Shown one piece after another: positions 28,838-38,332 of a stretch of DNA of 64,000 nt. The position numbers were made by a program, and so were the translations under genes. The notes beneath the pieces were generated by a model. That model saw only the letters and a list, made by a program, of their open reading frames with translations. It was not told the origin of the DNA and did not search any database. Source of the stretch: Agromyces aurantiacus (GTDB taxonomy: Bacteria > Actinomycetota > Actinomycetes > Actinomycetales > Microbacteriaceae); contig NZ_JAFBBW010000001.1 in assembly GCF_016907355.1 (NCBI RefSeq), positions 3,472,001 to 3,536,000 of the forward strand, written 5' to 3'. Within the stretch, counting starts at the first letter, position 1. Every line of letters begins with the position of its first letter.

Positions 28838-29266
28838 TCAGTCGACGCTCGTGCCTCCGGAGACGAAGAACCGGCTCGCCTTGGGGGTCCAGAGCAGGAT
28901 CACGAGCACGACGGAGACCGCGAGGCCGAGCCATTCGCCCACCACCGACGGGTCGCCGATGTAGGCCACGGCCATGAACAGCGAGCCGATGATCGAGAGC
29001 ACCTGGAGCACCGTCACGATGAGCCTGGCCGGGTTGCTCCCGCGCAGCAGGCCGCCGCCGAGGACCGCCGTGATGAGGCCGACGACGATCGAGGCGATGG
29101 CGGCGGCGATGAGTCCGCCCGATCCGCCGAAGTTCGCGACCACCTCCTCGTTCGGCAGCAGCAGGAACAGCAGCACGCCCGAGATCATGTCGATGGCGCC
29201 CGCGATGAACGCGAGCGCCCCGATGATGGTGATGGTCACCGGTCGCTTCGCCTGGGTCGTGGACAT
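28838..29266 (-). CDS. four-span membrane protein
   Basis: 142 residues, no named family recognised. Four hydrophobic segments (about 11-35, 45-70, 75-95, 105-125) alternate with short loops, and there is a polar C-terminus. ATG at 29266 is preceded by GAAGGGGGAG. Similar small four-helix proteins are frequent in Microbacteriaceae without known role. Confidence 0.75.
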   Translation of the reverse strand: MSTTQAKRPVTITIIGALAFIAGAIDMISGVLLFLLLPNEEVVANFGGSGGLIAAAIASIVVGLITAVLGGGLLRGSNPARLIVTVLQVLSIIGSLFMAVAYIGDPSVVGEWLGLAVSVVLVILLWTPKASRFFVSGGTSVD

Positions 29267-29377
29267 GTCGGCTCCCCCTTCGCGCCCCGTGGCGGGCTCT
29301 GCGGCGAGACTAGTGAGCAACGGGACGGGGGCGAGGACCGAAGGTCCCGCGCCGAGCCCCTCGAGACTGCCGGCCGC

Positions 29378-31390
29378 TCAGGCCGCGTGGTCGGCGACCA
29401 CGCGCACGAGCGCCTCGCCGTACGCCTTGAGCTTCTTCGCGCCGATGCCCGAGATGCCGTCGAGCTCGGCGAGGCTCGCCGGACGACGTGCGGCCACGGC
29501 CCGCAGCGTCGCGTCGCCGAACACGATGTAGGCGGGCACGCCCTGCTCCCGCGCCTCGCTCGCGCGCCAGGCGCGCAACGCCTCGAACAGCTCGGCATCG
29601 GCCGGCTCGAGATCGGCCGCCGCCGGCGCGGCGGGCCGCGCGGTGCGCGAGCCCCGGACCGGGCGCTCGGGCTCGGTGCGGAACGCGACCGTGCGATCGC
29701 CCGCGAGCACAGCCGCCGAGGCATCCGTGAGGGTGAGCACGCCGTACTCGCCGACCGACTGCAGCAGGCCCTGCGCGAGCAGCTGGCGCACGACGCCGCG
29801 CCACTGCGCCTCGGAGAGGTCGTCGCCGATGCCCCAGGTCGCGAGCCGCTCGTGGCCGTACTGCTCGACGCGCGCGGTGCGCTTGCCGCGCAGGATGTCG
29901 ACGAGGTGGCCGGCGCCGAAGCGCTGGTTGCGCTCGCGCTGAAGCCGCACGATGGTCGACATGACCTTCTGCGCGGGCACCGTGCCATCCCACGATGCCG
30001 ACGGTTCGAGGCACGTGTCGCAGTTGCCGCACGGCGCGCTCTGCTCGCCGAAGTAGGCGAGCAGATTCTGCCGGCGGCACTGCACGGTCTCGCAGAGCGC
30101 GAGCATCGCATCGAGGTGCGCGGCCAGCCGGCGCCGGTGCGCGAGGTCGCCGGGGCTCTCGTCGATCATGCGGCGCTGCTGCACGACGTCCTGCAGGCCG
30201 TAGGCGAGCCAGGCCGTCGCCGGCCGGCCGTCGCGGCCGGCGCGACCGGTCTCCTGGTAGTACCCCTCGACCGACTTCGGCAGGTCGACATGCGCGACGA
30301 ACCGCACATCGGGCTTGTCGATGCCCATGCCGAACGCGATCGTCGCGACGACCACCACGCCCTCCTCGCGGAGGAACCGCTCCTGGGTGCGACGGCGCGT
30401 CTCGGCGTCGAGCCCGGCGTGGTACGGCATCGCGTCGACGCCGTTGCCCGCGAGGAACGATGCGAACTTCTCGGTGCTCGCACGCGAGAGCGCGTAGACG
30501 ATGCCGGCGACCGGGTGACCGTCGGCGTCGCGTCCCTCGGTGCGCACGAAGTCGAGCAGCTGGCGCCGCACGTCGAGCTTGGGCGCGATGCGGTACTGGA
30601 TGTTCGGGCGGTCGAAGCTCGAGACGAAGTGGCGGGCCTCGCCGAGCGAGAGCCGGTCGGTGATCTCGCGGTGCGTCGCCTCGGTCGCGGTCGCCGTCAG
30701 CGCGATCCGCGGCACGTCGGGCCAGCGCTCGGCGAGCTCGGCCAGCGCGAGGTAGTCGGGGCGGAAGTCGTGGCCCCACTGCGCGACGCAGTGCGCCTCG
30801 TCGATCGCGAACAGCGCGATCGTGCCGCGCTCGAGGAAGCGCTTGGTCTGCTCGGAGCCGAGGCGCTCGGGGGCGACGTAGAGCAGGTCGAGCTCACCGG
30901 CGAGGTAGGCGCGCTCGACCTGCGCGCGCTCGGCCGGAGTCTGCGACGAGTTGAGGTAGCCGGCGCGCACGCCGTTGCGCACGAGCGCGTCGACCTGGTC
31001 GTGCATGAGGGCGATGAGCGGCGACACCACGACGCCCGTGCCCTCGCGCAGCAACGACGGGACCTGGTAGCAGAGGCTCTTGCCGCCGCCCGTGGGCATG
31101 AGCACGACGGCGTCGCCGCCGGCCGCGACGTGCTCGATGATCGCGGCCTGCTCGCCGCGGAAGGCGTCGTACCCGTAGACCGTGCGAAGCGCCTCGAGCG
31201 GCGAGCCGAAGCGCGCGGGCGCCGCGGCGGGGGCGAGCGCGAGTGGCGCCGCCCCGACGGCCGATGCGGGCGCGGCGTCGAACGGAGGCGGGGGCGCGAA
31301 CTCGTCGTCGGGCGGCACGAGCTCGTCGGGATCCCACGGCACCTCGTCGGGCCAGGCTCCGGCCGGCTCGGGGTTCTGGCTCCACGTCAC
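29378..31390 (-). CDS. recQ: RecQ ATP-dependent DNA helicase
   Basis: 670-residue 3'-5' helicase. A disordered N-terminal lead (about 1-60), then Walker A MPTGGGKSLCYQ, motif Ia SPLIALMHDQV, IDEAHCVAQWGHDFRPDY (DEAH plus the RecQ aromatic loop), motif IV-VI (TIAFGMGIDKPDVR, YYQETGRAGRDG), the zinc-binding RecQ-Ct with CRRQNLLAYFGE and CGNCDTC, winged helix, and a C-terminal HRDC domain (about 590-668). GTG start 31390 lies six nt after TAGGGT, so leaderless. Normal bacterial RecQ length is about 600; the extra is the N-terminal lead. Confidence 0.95.
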   Translation of the reverse strand: MTWSQNPEPAGAWPDEVPWDPDELVPPDDEFAPPPPFDAAPASAVGAAPLALAPAAAPARFGSPLEALRTVYGYDAFRGEQAAIIEHVAAGGDAVVLMPTGGGKSLCYQVPSLLREGTGVVVSPLIALMHDQVDALVRNGVRAGYLNSSQTPAERAQVERAYLAGELDLLYVAPERLGSEQTKRFLERGTIALFAIDEAHCVAQWGHDFRPDYLALAELAERWPDVPRIALTATATEATHREITDRLSLGEARHFVSSFDRPNIQYRIAPKLDVRRQLLDFVRTEGRDADGHPVAGIVYALSRASTEKFASFLAGNGVDAMPYHAGLDAETRRRTQERFLREEGVVVVATIAFGMGIDKPDVRFVAHVDLPKSVEGYYQETGRAGRDGRPATAWLAYGLQDVVQQRRMIDESPGDLAHRRRLAAHLDAMLALCETVQCRRQNLLAYFGEQSAPCGNCDTCLEPSASWDGTVPAQKVMSTIVRLQRERNQRFGAGHLVDILRGKRTARVEQYGHERLATWGIGDDLSEAQWRGVVRQLLAQGLLQSVGEYGVLTLTDASAAVLAGDRTVAFRTEPERPVRGSRTARPAAPAAADLEPADAELFEALRAWRASEAREQGVPAYIVFGDATLRAVAARRPASLAELDGISGIGAKKLKAYGEALVRVVADHAA

Positions 31391-31396
31391 CCGACG

Positions 31397-31402
31397 ACCC
31401 TA
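31397..31402 (-). promoter_or_regulatory. -10 box TAGGGT, leaderless start
   Basis: TAGGGT on the minus strand, six nt before the recQ GTG at 31390. Confidence 0.55.
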
Positions 31403-31531
31403 CCTGCCGGTGCCGACAGCCGTGGCGGCAGCCGTGCCCCGTCGCGCCAGGCGGCGCCGGTCGCGTCCTGGGGAGGACGAGTCGTGGTGCGAGAACGCTG
31501 TGAACCCGGATGCCCCGGCATCCGCTCGACG

Positions 31532-31537
31532 TAGGCT
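31532..31537 (+). promoter_or_regulatory. -10 box TAGGCT, leaderless start
   Basis: TAGGCT six nt before the ATG at 31544; no ribosome site. Confidence 0.6.
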
Positions 31538-31543
31538 CGCGCC

Positions 31544-32254
31544 ATGACGCAGATCGAGGGATCGCGCGCCCTCGTGGTCGGCGCGACGGGCGTGCTCGGC
31601 ACGCAGCTGGCCGAGCGGCTCGCGAGCGGCGGGGCCCGCCTCGCCCTGCACGGGCGCGACGAGGCACGGCTCGCCGAGCGGGCCGCCGGCGGCACCGCGG
31701 CTGCGACGATCGCGGTGGACCTCACCGACGAGACCGCACCCGAGGCGATCGTGGAGCGCTCGGTCGCCGCGCTCGGCGGACTCGACGTGATCGTGCTCGC
31801 GGCCGGCGCGGTCGGGTTCGACGGCGTCGCCGACACGGCCGCGCAGGACCTCGAGACCCTGTTCACGGTCAACGCGCTCGCACCGATGCGGATCATCTCG
31901 GCCGCCCTGCCCGCATTGCGCGAATCCGCGCAGCAGGGCCGCGAGCCGACGGTGCTCGCGCTCACCGGGATCGTCGCCGAGCTGCCGACCGCCGGGCTCG
32001 CGAGCTACTCGGCATCCAAGGCGGCGCTCGCGGCGTACCTCGTGGCCGCGGGCCGCGAACTCCGGCGGAGCGGCATCCGCCTGCTCGACGCGCACCCGGG
32101 CCACACCGAGACCGGCCTCGCCGAGCGCCCGCTGTTCGGCACGGCCCCGAAGTTCCCACGCGGACACCAGCCGGGGGCCGTGGCCGACCGGCTCGTGCGG
32201 GCGATCGTCGACGGCGAGACGACGCTGCCGCCCGGGGCGTTCACCGGGGCCTGA
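31544..32254 (+). CDS. short-chain dehydrogenase/reductase
   Basis: 236 residues. Rossmann motif VVGATGVLGTQLAERL (about 11-26), VLAAGAVGF in place of NNAG, LALTGIVAE strand before the active site, and catalytic Tyr/Lys in YSASKAALAAY. Cytoplasmic NAD(P)-dependent oxidoreductase, substrate unknown. The VDLTDE segment after strand 3 is typical of classical SDRs. Leaderless-type promoter, divergent from recQ. Confidence 0.88.
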   Translation: MTQIEGSRALVVGATGVLGTQLAERLASGGARLALHGRDEARLAERAAGGTAAATIAVDLTDETAPEAIVERSVAALGGLDVIVLAAGAVGFDGVADTAAQDLETLFTVNALAPMRIISAALPALRESAQQGREPTVLALTGIVAELPTAGLASYSASKAALAAYLVAAGRELRRSGIRLLDAHPGHTETGLAERPLFGTAPKFPRGHQPGAVADRLVRAIVDGETTLPPGAFTGA

Positions 32255-32284
32255 GCCCCGCCGAGCGCCCCGGGCGGCGGAGGC

Positions 32285-33034
32285 TCACTCCTCGCGGCGC
32301 TCCGGTTCGGACGCGTCGTCCGCGTCGCCCGGCTCGCCTGATTCGTGCGGTTCGTCCGGTTCGCCACGGACGGCCGGCTCGGCCGAACCGTGCGTGACCG
32401 GAGCCGCGGGCCGACGGCGGGCCAGGAGGAACGCCGCGAGCCCGGCGACCACCACGACCGCGGCGCCGCCGACGACCCAGAGGAGATCTCCGAGGCCACC
32501 GGATGCCGCGGCATCCGCCTCGCCCCCCGCGCCGCCGCCGGCGTCCGTCGCCGCGCCGCCCGTCTCCGACCCGGCCGAGGCGCACGCCGGCGCGTCGGCA
32601 CCGTCGGCGATCGGCTCGCCGTCAGCGGGCGCCCACGTGAAGCCGAACTCGCCCGTGATCGGGTGCCCGTCGGCGGAGACGACGCGCCATTCGACGGTGT
32701 ACTCGCCCTCGGCGCCGAGCTCGACCGGGACGCTCGCGACCGGACCGTCGACGCTCGGGCACGCCGTCGCGTAGTGCCGGCCGTCGGGGCCGAGCACGTC
32801 CATGGCGGTCGCGCCCTCGACGTCGAGCAGGGCGTCGCTCGTCTCGATGGCGACCGACCCCGGCTGCGAGGTGACGGTCGACTCGGCCTTCGGCGACTCG
32901 CCGATCACGCGGTTGTGCGCGATCGCCGGCGCGGCGGGCCCGGCGAGGACGCCGGCTCCCACCGCGCCGGCGAGGAGCGCGAGCGCGGCGAGCGCGCGCG
33001 GCAGCGCACGCGGCGCGGTCTCGACGGAGCGCAC
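32285..33034 (-). CDS. copC: CopC-domain copper-binding membrane protein
   Basis: 249 residues. A signal peptide (about 1-39) ends so that the mature chain would begin with His40 (AHNRVIGESPK), the N-terminal His copper ligand of CopC proteins. The CopC domain (about 40-140) contains the C-terminal HPITGEFGFTW strand with a second His. A Gly/Ala linker, one span (about 180-205) and an acidic tail follow. GTG at 33034 comes one base after the stop of the ycnI-like gene. Extracytoplasmic copper capture or trafficking is the expected role. Confidence 0.87.
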   Translation of the reverse strand: MRSVETAPRALPRALAALALLAGAVGAGVLAGPAAPAIAHNRVIGESPKAESTVTSQPGSVAIETSDALLDVEGATAMDVLGPDGRHYATACPSVDGPVASVPVELGAEGEYTVEWRVVSADGHPITGEFGFTWAPADGEPIADGADAPACASAGSETGGAATDAGGGAGGEADAAASGGLGDLLWVVGGAAVVVVAGLAAFLLARRRPAAPVTHGSAEPAVRGEPDEPHESGEPGDADDASEPERREE

Positions 33035-33035
33035 G

Positions 33036-33782
33036 TCAGGCCTTCGATCCGCGGCGGGCGACGATCGCGACGACGAGTCCGGCCACGCCCACGGCGAGTC
33101 CGCCGATGCCGACGACGCGCGCGAGCGTGTCGACCGCCGCATCCGTCGCGTCGCCGCCCTGCGCGGTGGTCTCGGCGTCGGCCGCCTCCGGCGTGTCGGC
33201 GTGGTCGTCGCCGTGGCCGTGGGCGTCGCCGGCTGCGGCGGTCACCTCGATGGCCGGCGCCGGGTGCTCGGGCTCGGCTCCGTCGGCGCCGGGCGACTCG
33301 TTCCAGGCCGTCTCGCCCTCGACGCAGGTCTGGAGGACGGGGAACTCGAGACGCTCGCCCTCGCCCTCCTCGGGGAGGAGCACCTGGATCTCGAAGGTGC
33401 CGCGGTAGCCCTCGGGGATCGGCGTGTCGGCGGTGTAGACGACCTGGCCGACGCGCTCGGAGACGAGGTCGCCGTGCGCGCCCTCGACGGGTTCGTCGAG
33501 GGCGACCATGATCTTCTCGACGCTCCATCCCGCCTCGAGCGTGGGCGTGACGGACAGGATCTGCTCGGGGATGTCGACGGTGAACGCAGTCGTGGGCGAG
33601 CCGTCGCAGCCGTGGCCCGAGGCGAACTGGAGCACGGCGTACGAACCGGCGGCCGTCGAGTCGGGGGTCACGTTGACGTGCGCCTGCGCCGCGGCGGGAG
33701 CGGCGAGCGCAAGGAGGGCCCCGCCGCCGACGGCGGTCGCGGCGAGGGTCAGGGAGCGGGTGCGGGGGGTACGGGGTCGCAT
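33036..33782 (-). CDS. YcnI-family (DUF1775) copper protein
   Basis: 248 residues. A signal peptide (1-34) leaves His35 at the mature N-terminus (HVNVTPD), the conserved copper-binding position of YcnI domains. Two cysteines (GHGCDG, LQTCVEG), a His/Asp-rich stretch (AHGHGDDHADTPE), and a C-terminal membrane anchor (about 220-242) ending in RRGSKA. YcnI is thought to be a copper metallochaperone linked with CopC/CopD. ATG 33782. Confidence 0.9.
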   Translation of the reverse strand: MRPRTPRTRSLTLAATAVGGGALLALAAPAAAQAHVNVTPDSTAAGSYAVLQFASGHGCDGSPTTAFTVDIPEQILSVTPTLEAGWSVEKIMVALDEPVEGAHGDLVSERVGQVVYTADTPIPEGYRGTFEIQVLLPEEGEGERLEFPVLQTCVEGETAWNESPGADGAEPEHPAPAIEVTAAAGDAHGHGDDHADTPEAADAETTAQGGDATDAAVDTLARVVGIGGLAVGVAGLVVAIVARRGSKA

Positions 33783-33890
33783 CAGGATGGTCTCTTCTCG
33801 TTTGGTGCACGGGCGCGCCGGCCGAGGGCTCGGCTCAGGTGGTTCGGCGCGCCGAAGCGTGCGGATGCTCGGTATGGGGATCGTGGCCGC

Positions 33891-34517
33891 TCAGGCGGCG
33901 GACGATGCCCACGGCGGACCGCGATGACGCAGCGAGGAGAGGAGCAGGATGCCGAGGCTCGGCGGGCCGAAGCGGAGCGCCGCGGTCACGCGCGGCGCAG
34001 CCGGCGGGGCGACCACCCCGTGGAGCACGGCGGCGACGAGCCGGAATCCGCGGACGACGGTCCCGAACGCCACCGAGACCGCGGAGGCGGCGCGCTCCAC
34101 GAGCACGAGCGCCACGACCGTCGCGGCGGCCGCGACGAGGTGCGCGAGGGGCATCGTCACGGCGTGGCCGTGGTCGACGACGAGGGCGCCGCCGGCGAGA
34201 TGCACGACCGGGGCGTCGTGGCCCCCGTGCGCCCCGAGGCCCGAGGAGGACGTCGAGAGGCGCGGACCGGGCGTGCCGACGGCATAGAGCAGGTGCAGCG
34301 CGGCCTGCGCGACGAGGGCGGCCGCCGAGGCGCGCACGAGCGGCATCCGCCGACCCGTCAGCACCATCGCGAGGGGCGCCGAGAACGCCAGCGACAGCGT
34401 CAGCGCGAGGGGTCCGGGCGGGGTGCCGCCGCCGATCGTGTGCGCGAGCGAGGCGACGAGGGTCGCGAAGGCGGCGATCGCCGCCCCGCGCACCGCGCGT
34501 GCACCCCGGGTCGTCAC
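33891..34517 (-). CDS. His-rich membrane protein of copper operon
   Basis: 208 residues, about five predicted spans, no named family. Possible metal ligands cluster in loops: GAHGGHDAPVVH, DHGHAVTM and a terminal SLRHRGPP. First gene of the run with the YcnI-like and CopC genes (108 bp gap), so a role in copper handling is inferred. GTG 34517 lies six nt after TAGGCT; the intervening GGAGGG abuts the start codon. Confidence 0.7.
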   Translation of the reverse strand: MTTRGARAVRGAAIAAFATLVASLAHTIGGGTPPGPLALTLSLAFSAPLAMVLTGRRMPLVRASAAALVAQAALHLLYAVGTPGPRLSTSSSGLGAHGGHDAPVVHLAGGALVVDHGHAVTMPLAHLVAAAATVVALVLVERAASAVSVAFGTVVRGFRLVAAVLHGVVAPPAAPRVTAALRFGPPSLGILLLSSLRHRGPPWASSAA

Positions 34518-34523
34518 CCCTCC

Positions 34524-34529
34524 AGCCTA
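34524..34529 (-). promoter_or_regulatory. -10 box TAGGCT for copper operon
   Basis: TAGGCT on the minus strand, six nt before the GTG at 34517. Confidence 0.6.
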
Positions 34530-34557
34530 ACCGGCCGCCATCGCGGCCCCACGACGC

Positions 34558-34591
34558 CGAACGGCCCCGGGCGCGAGCCCGGGGCCGTTCG
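34558..34591 (-). terminator. hairpin terminator after nuclease/nucleotidase gene
   Basis: Perfect 15 bp stem (34558-34572 with 34577-34591), GCGA loop, 15 bp beyond the stop of the large leftward gene and before the copper promoter. Confidence 0.88.
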
Positions 34592-34606
34592 TCCGCTGGG
34601 GGCGGG

Positions 34607-37600
34607 TCAGCCGATGTTCAGCGTGAACGAGCTCGTCGTTCCGGTGCTGGGCACCGAGACGTCGAACCGCTGCACGCCGCTGAGGCCGGCGGGCACCGTG
34701 AAGGTCACGGTGCCCTTGCCGATCTCGTCGACCGTGGGGGTGTAGGTGCGATCGACCGTCGCCGTGGCGAGCTGCTGCCCGCCGAAGGAGACGACGACCG
34801 TGCCGGCGGCCGGCTCGTTCCGGCTGAAGTCGAGCGACGACAGGTTCACCGTCACCGACTCACCCGGGGCGTACGTGCCGTCGCCCTGGACCACCACGCC
34901 GACCGCACGCTGCTTGGTGTCGGGCGTCGCGGTGCCGAACTCGTCGAAGTAGTCGACCATCGACTCGAGGTCGATCTTGCCGCTGTCGGCCTTGTTCGTG
35001 CCCTTGCCGAGGGTGAAGAAGTTGTCTCCACCGGAGGCGAGGAACGAGTTCGCGCCCACAGAGTACGTCGCCGCGAGGTCGAGCGGCTCACCATCGAGGA
35101 AGATCTCGGTGATGTGCGCGCCGGCTGCCGCGGTGGGGTCGTACGTGTAGGTCAGCCCCGCATTGACGCCGAGCTTGAGGAACGGACGCGACGCCCCCGA
35201 GGGCTGCCACTGCTCCTCGAGCACGGCCTTCACCTGGGCACCCGTGAGGTTCATCGTCACGAGCGTGTTGGCGAAGGGCTGGACGTCGGCGGCCTCCTTG
35301 TAGGTCACCTCTCCGGCGGCCAGGTCGGCGCGCAGGCCGCCCGGGTTCATGAACGCGATGTCCACGTCGCGCGTGCCGTCCTCGTTCAGCGACCACAGCT
35401 GCACGTCGGCCACGAGGTTCCCGAGCGTCGACTCGCCGCCCCGGTTCTCGGGGAACGAGCTCGCACCGGCCGGGTTCGACGCCACGGCGCGACCGAAGTC
35501 TGCGCTCGCCTCGCCGAGCACGACGCTGCCGAGCTGGGACGCGACTGCCACGGCCTCGTCCACGATGGGCTTCACCGCGGGGTCGTCGGGGTAGAGCGGC
35601 GTGGAGCCGTCCATCAGGTTGAAGATCTCGTTCTTCATCGTGAAGGACTTGGTCGCCCGGTCGTACTGGATGTCCATCCGGGAGAACCGCTCGCCGTACT
35701 GGCCGCTCGAGATCACCGGCATCGGGGCGCCCGAGGTCCGCTCCACCACGTGGTTGTACGCCAGGTGGGTGTGACCCGACACGATGGCGTCGACGTTCGC
35801 GTTGACGCCGGTGACGATCTTGCCGAAGCGGGTCGCGGGATCGACCGCCGACGCCTTGGAGGTGTCGACCGCGCCCTCGTGCACGAGGAGCACCACGATG
35901 TCGGCCTCGCCGTTCTCCTTCTTGCCATCGCTGAGCTGGTCGGCGACGCGGTTCGCGGCATCGGTGGGGTCACCCACCGTGATGTCCGCGATTCCGGCCG
36001 GGCTCACCAGCGAAGGCAGCTCATCGGTGACCGCACCGACGAAGCCGATGGTCACGCCGTCGAAGGTCTGCGTCCAGTACTCCGGGAGCGCGGGCTCCGC
36101 GGTGCCCTTCTTGTAGACGTTCGCGCCGAGGTACTCCCAGAGCGCCATCGGCATGACCCGGTCGGTCAGGTCGGCGAAGCCCTGGTCGAACTCGTGGTTG
36201 CCCACGGAGCTCACGTCGAGACCGGCCGCGTTCAGCGCCTCGATCGTCGGCACGTCCTGCTGGATGAAGGACGTGAACGTCGAGGCACCGATCATGTCGC
36301 CCGCGGCGGCGAAGATCGTGTTCGGGTTCTCCGCACGGATCTGCTTGACCGCCGACGACAGCGCAGCGATGCCGCCCGACGGGGTCGACTGCTCGATCCG
36401 GCCGTGGAAGTCGTTCACCGTCACGAGGTCGATGTCGACGGTGCCGGGCACCTTCTCGGAGGCCACGCCGACGAGGATCGGGTCGTGGTCGCTCGAGCGG
36501 AAGGGCGTGCCCGCCTCGGCGGCGGTGCCCCAGTACTCGCGCTGCGACCACTCGGGCGAGTTGATCGACCACACGGCGGCCTTCGTCACGCGGTCGCTCG
36601 CGGCCGGCGACGCCAGCACGTGGTCGAGCGAGCCGAGCTCGCCGTCGAACGTGTACGTGTACTGGCCGCGCGCCTTGGTGAAGAGCAGGTCGTTCCAGCC
36701 GGCGTCGGTGAAGACCTTGATCGGGTCCTCCTTGGCGTACGAGTTGAAGTCGCCCACGAGGTAGATCGCGTTCTTGCGACCCTCGGAGAGGGTGTTCGCG
36801 AACGCGAGCAGCGACTGGGCCTGCTCGGTGCGCTCGTCATTGAAGGCGTCCTGACCGGCCTGCGGGGTCGGGTCGGTGCCGCCCTTCGACTTGAAGTGGT
36901 TCGCGATGACGGTCACGAACTGCTTGCCGTACTTGAAGGTCTGCGCGATCGGCTCGCGCGCGATGTCCCACACGGACTCGTCGATCACGGTCTGCGCCTC
37001 GCCCGAGAGCTTCACGACCGCGGGCTTGTAGATGATCGCGTTCGTGATGTAGTCGGTGATCGCGGCGTCGTGCAGCGCGTCGGGCGTGCGGACGTAGTCC
37101 CACACCTTCGACCCCGCAGCCTTGTTCAGCGCCTTCACGAGCGTGGCGAGCGCCTCGTCGGGCGCCTCGCCGAGCTTGACCGAGTTCTCGATCTCCTGGA
37201 GGGCGACCACGTCGGCGTCGAGCTTGTTGATCGCGGTGACGATCTTCGACTCCTGGATCGCGAATTCCTCGGCGGTCTCGGCGCCGCGCGCGTCGGGGTT
37301 GTCCTCGGCGAGGGTGGTGAAGTAGTTCAGCACGTTGAACGACGCGACCGTGATGTCGCCGCCGACGGCCGGAGCGTCGGGCTGGCGGAGGTTCGCCGCG
37401 GTGAACGTCGGCTTGAGGTTCGCCGGGCTCGTGTCGTTGATCGGCGTCGGCGGCTGCAGGCGCCAGTTGCCGAAGTCGTAGCTGAGCAGCGATCCGCCGG
37501 CGGGGAAGGTCACGTTGTCGCCGTTGCGCACGACGACGCCCTTCGTGAAGTAGGGCTGGTCGCCGGGGTGCGCGTCGTTGTCGACGCGGATGCTGTAGCC

Positions 37601-38332
37601 GTCGTCGAGGAGGAGCCGGGCGTTGTTGTTCGCGGTGGTGATCGAGGCCGCGGCCGACGTGCCAGGCGCCTGGGTCTCGAACGCCTCGACGGGCATGGCG
37701 CTTCCGGCGCTGGTCCAGAGCTCGCCGAAGTTCTGCAGGTTGTGGCTCGAGACGAGCTTGTACGTGCCCGAGGGCCGGACGAGCATGCCCTCGAACTGCT
37801 CGCGCGAGCTGCCGAGCACCGTGTTGGCGAGCGGCGTCACCGCGGGGAGGGCGACGCCCGACGACACGACCTCGACCGAGGATCCCGCGCCGGACGCGTT
37901 GATCTGGGTGACGGTGTTGAACTCGCCGGCCCGGCCCGTCACGCGGACGAGATCGCCGATGGCGACCGAGACGGAGGAGGCCGAATTGCCGAGGAACACG
38001 AAGATGCCGTCGGATGCGCCGGGCGTGGCATCCGTCGTCCCGCCGGAGCCGGCGGTCTGGATGTAGATGCCGCGGTAGCCGCCGGTGCGGTGGTCGCCCG
38101 TCACGACACCCTCGACCGTGACGACCTGGTTGATCAGCGGCGTGGTCGCGGTGGTGCCCTGCACCTGCGCGATCGTGTGGGTCACCTCGGCGGCCTGGGC
38201 GGGCGCGATGCCGAAGAGCGACAGGCCGACGGCGGACGCCGTGGCGAGGGCGGCGGCCGTCGCGAGGCGCCTCGGCGCCCTGCGACCGGCCGTGGCGCGC
38301 CGGGGGGCCGCGCCGGGGGAACGTTGCTGCAT
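34607..38332 (-). CDS. secreted ExeM/NucH-type nuclease fused to 5'-nucleotidase
   Basis: 1241 residues. Signal peptide about 1-47. An OB-like domain typical of ExeM nucleases (about 50-320; QVVTVEGVVTG), an endonuclease/exonuclease/phosphatase domain (about 325-620; VASFNVLNYF, VGDFNSY, SSDHDPI), then a UshA-type metallophosphoesterase (about 628-880; VNDFHGR, GDMIGAS, GNHEFDQG, SGHTHLAYN) and the 5_nucleotid_C substrate domain (about 920-1110; GNLVADVQL, NPGGLRADL), and a C-terminal Ig-like module. No LPxTG anchor, so secreted. It would degrade external DNA to nucleosides and phosphate in one chain. ATG 38332, AGAGGAG site. Confidence 0.93.
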   Translation of the reverse strand: MQQRSPGAAPRRATAGRRAPRRLATAAALATASAVGLSLFGIAPAQAAEVTHTIAQVQGTTATTPLINQVVTVEGVVTGDHRTGGYRGIYIQTAGSGGTTDATPGASDGIFVFLGNSASSVSVAIGDLVRVTGRAGEFNTVTQINASGAGSSVEVVSSGVALPAVTPLANTVLGSSREQFEGMLVRPSGTYKLVSSHNLQNFGELWTSAGSAMPVEAFETQAPGTSAAASITTANNNARLLLDDGYSIRVDNDAHPGDQPYFTKGVVVRNGDNVTFPAGGSLLSYDFGNWRLQPPTPINDTSPANLKPTFTAANLRQPDAPAVGGDITVASFNVLNYFTTLAEDNPDARGAETAEEFAIQESKIVTAINKLDADVVALQEIENSVKLGEAPDEALATLVKALNKAAGSKVWDYVRTPDALHDAAITDYITNAIIYKPAVVKLSGEAQTVIDESVWDIAREPIAQTFKYGKQFVTVIANHFKSKGGTDPTPQAGQDAFNDERTEQAQSLLAFANTLSEGRKNAIYLVGDFNSYAKEDPIKVFTDAGWNDLLFTKARGQYTYTFDGELGSLDHVLASPAASDRVTKAAVWSINSPEWSQREYWGTAAEAGTPFRSSDHDPILVGVASEKVPGTVDIDLVTVNDFHGRIEQSTPSGGIAALSSAVKQIRAENPNTIFAAAGDMIGASTFTSFIQQDVPTIEALNAAGLDVSSVGNHEFDQGFADLTDRVMPMALWEYLGANVYKKGTAEPALPEYWTQTFDGVTIGFVGAVTDELPSLVSPAGIADITVGDPTDAANRVADQLSDGKKENGEADIVVLLVHEGAVDTSKASAVDPATRFGKIVTGVNANVDAIVSGHTHLAYNHVVERTSGAPMPVISSGQYGERFSRMDIQYDRATKSFTMKNEIFNLMDGSTPLYPDDPAVKPIVDEAVAVASQLGSVVLGEASADFGRAVASNPAGASSFPENRGGESTLGNLVADVQLWSLNEDGTRDVDIAFMNPGGLRADLAAGEVTYKEAADVQPFANTLVTMNLTGAQVKAVLEEQWQPSGASRPFLKLGVNAGLTYTYDPTAAAGAHITEIFLDGEPLDLAATYSVGANSFLASGGDNFFTLGKGTNKADSGKIDLESMVDYFDEFGTATPDTKQRAVGVVVQGDGTYAPGESVTVNLSSLDFSRNEPAAGTVVVSFGGQQLATATVDRTYTPTVDEIGKGTVTFTVPAGLSGVQRFDVSVPSTGTTSSFTLNIG

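Noticed and set aside
26657..31534. 1625-codon open frame on the plus strand opposite acyl-CoA oxidase and RecQ
   Set aside because: Arg/Glu/Ala/Val-rich without any recognisable domain, spans two real genes and an intergenic region; a high-G+C antisense shadow.
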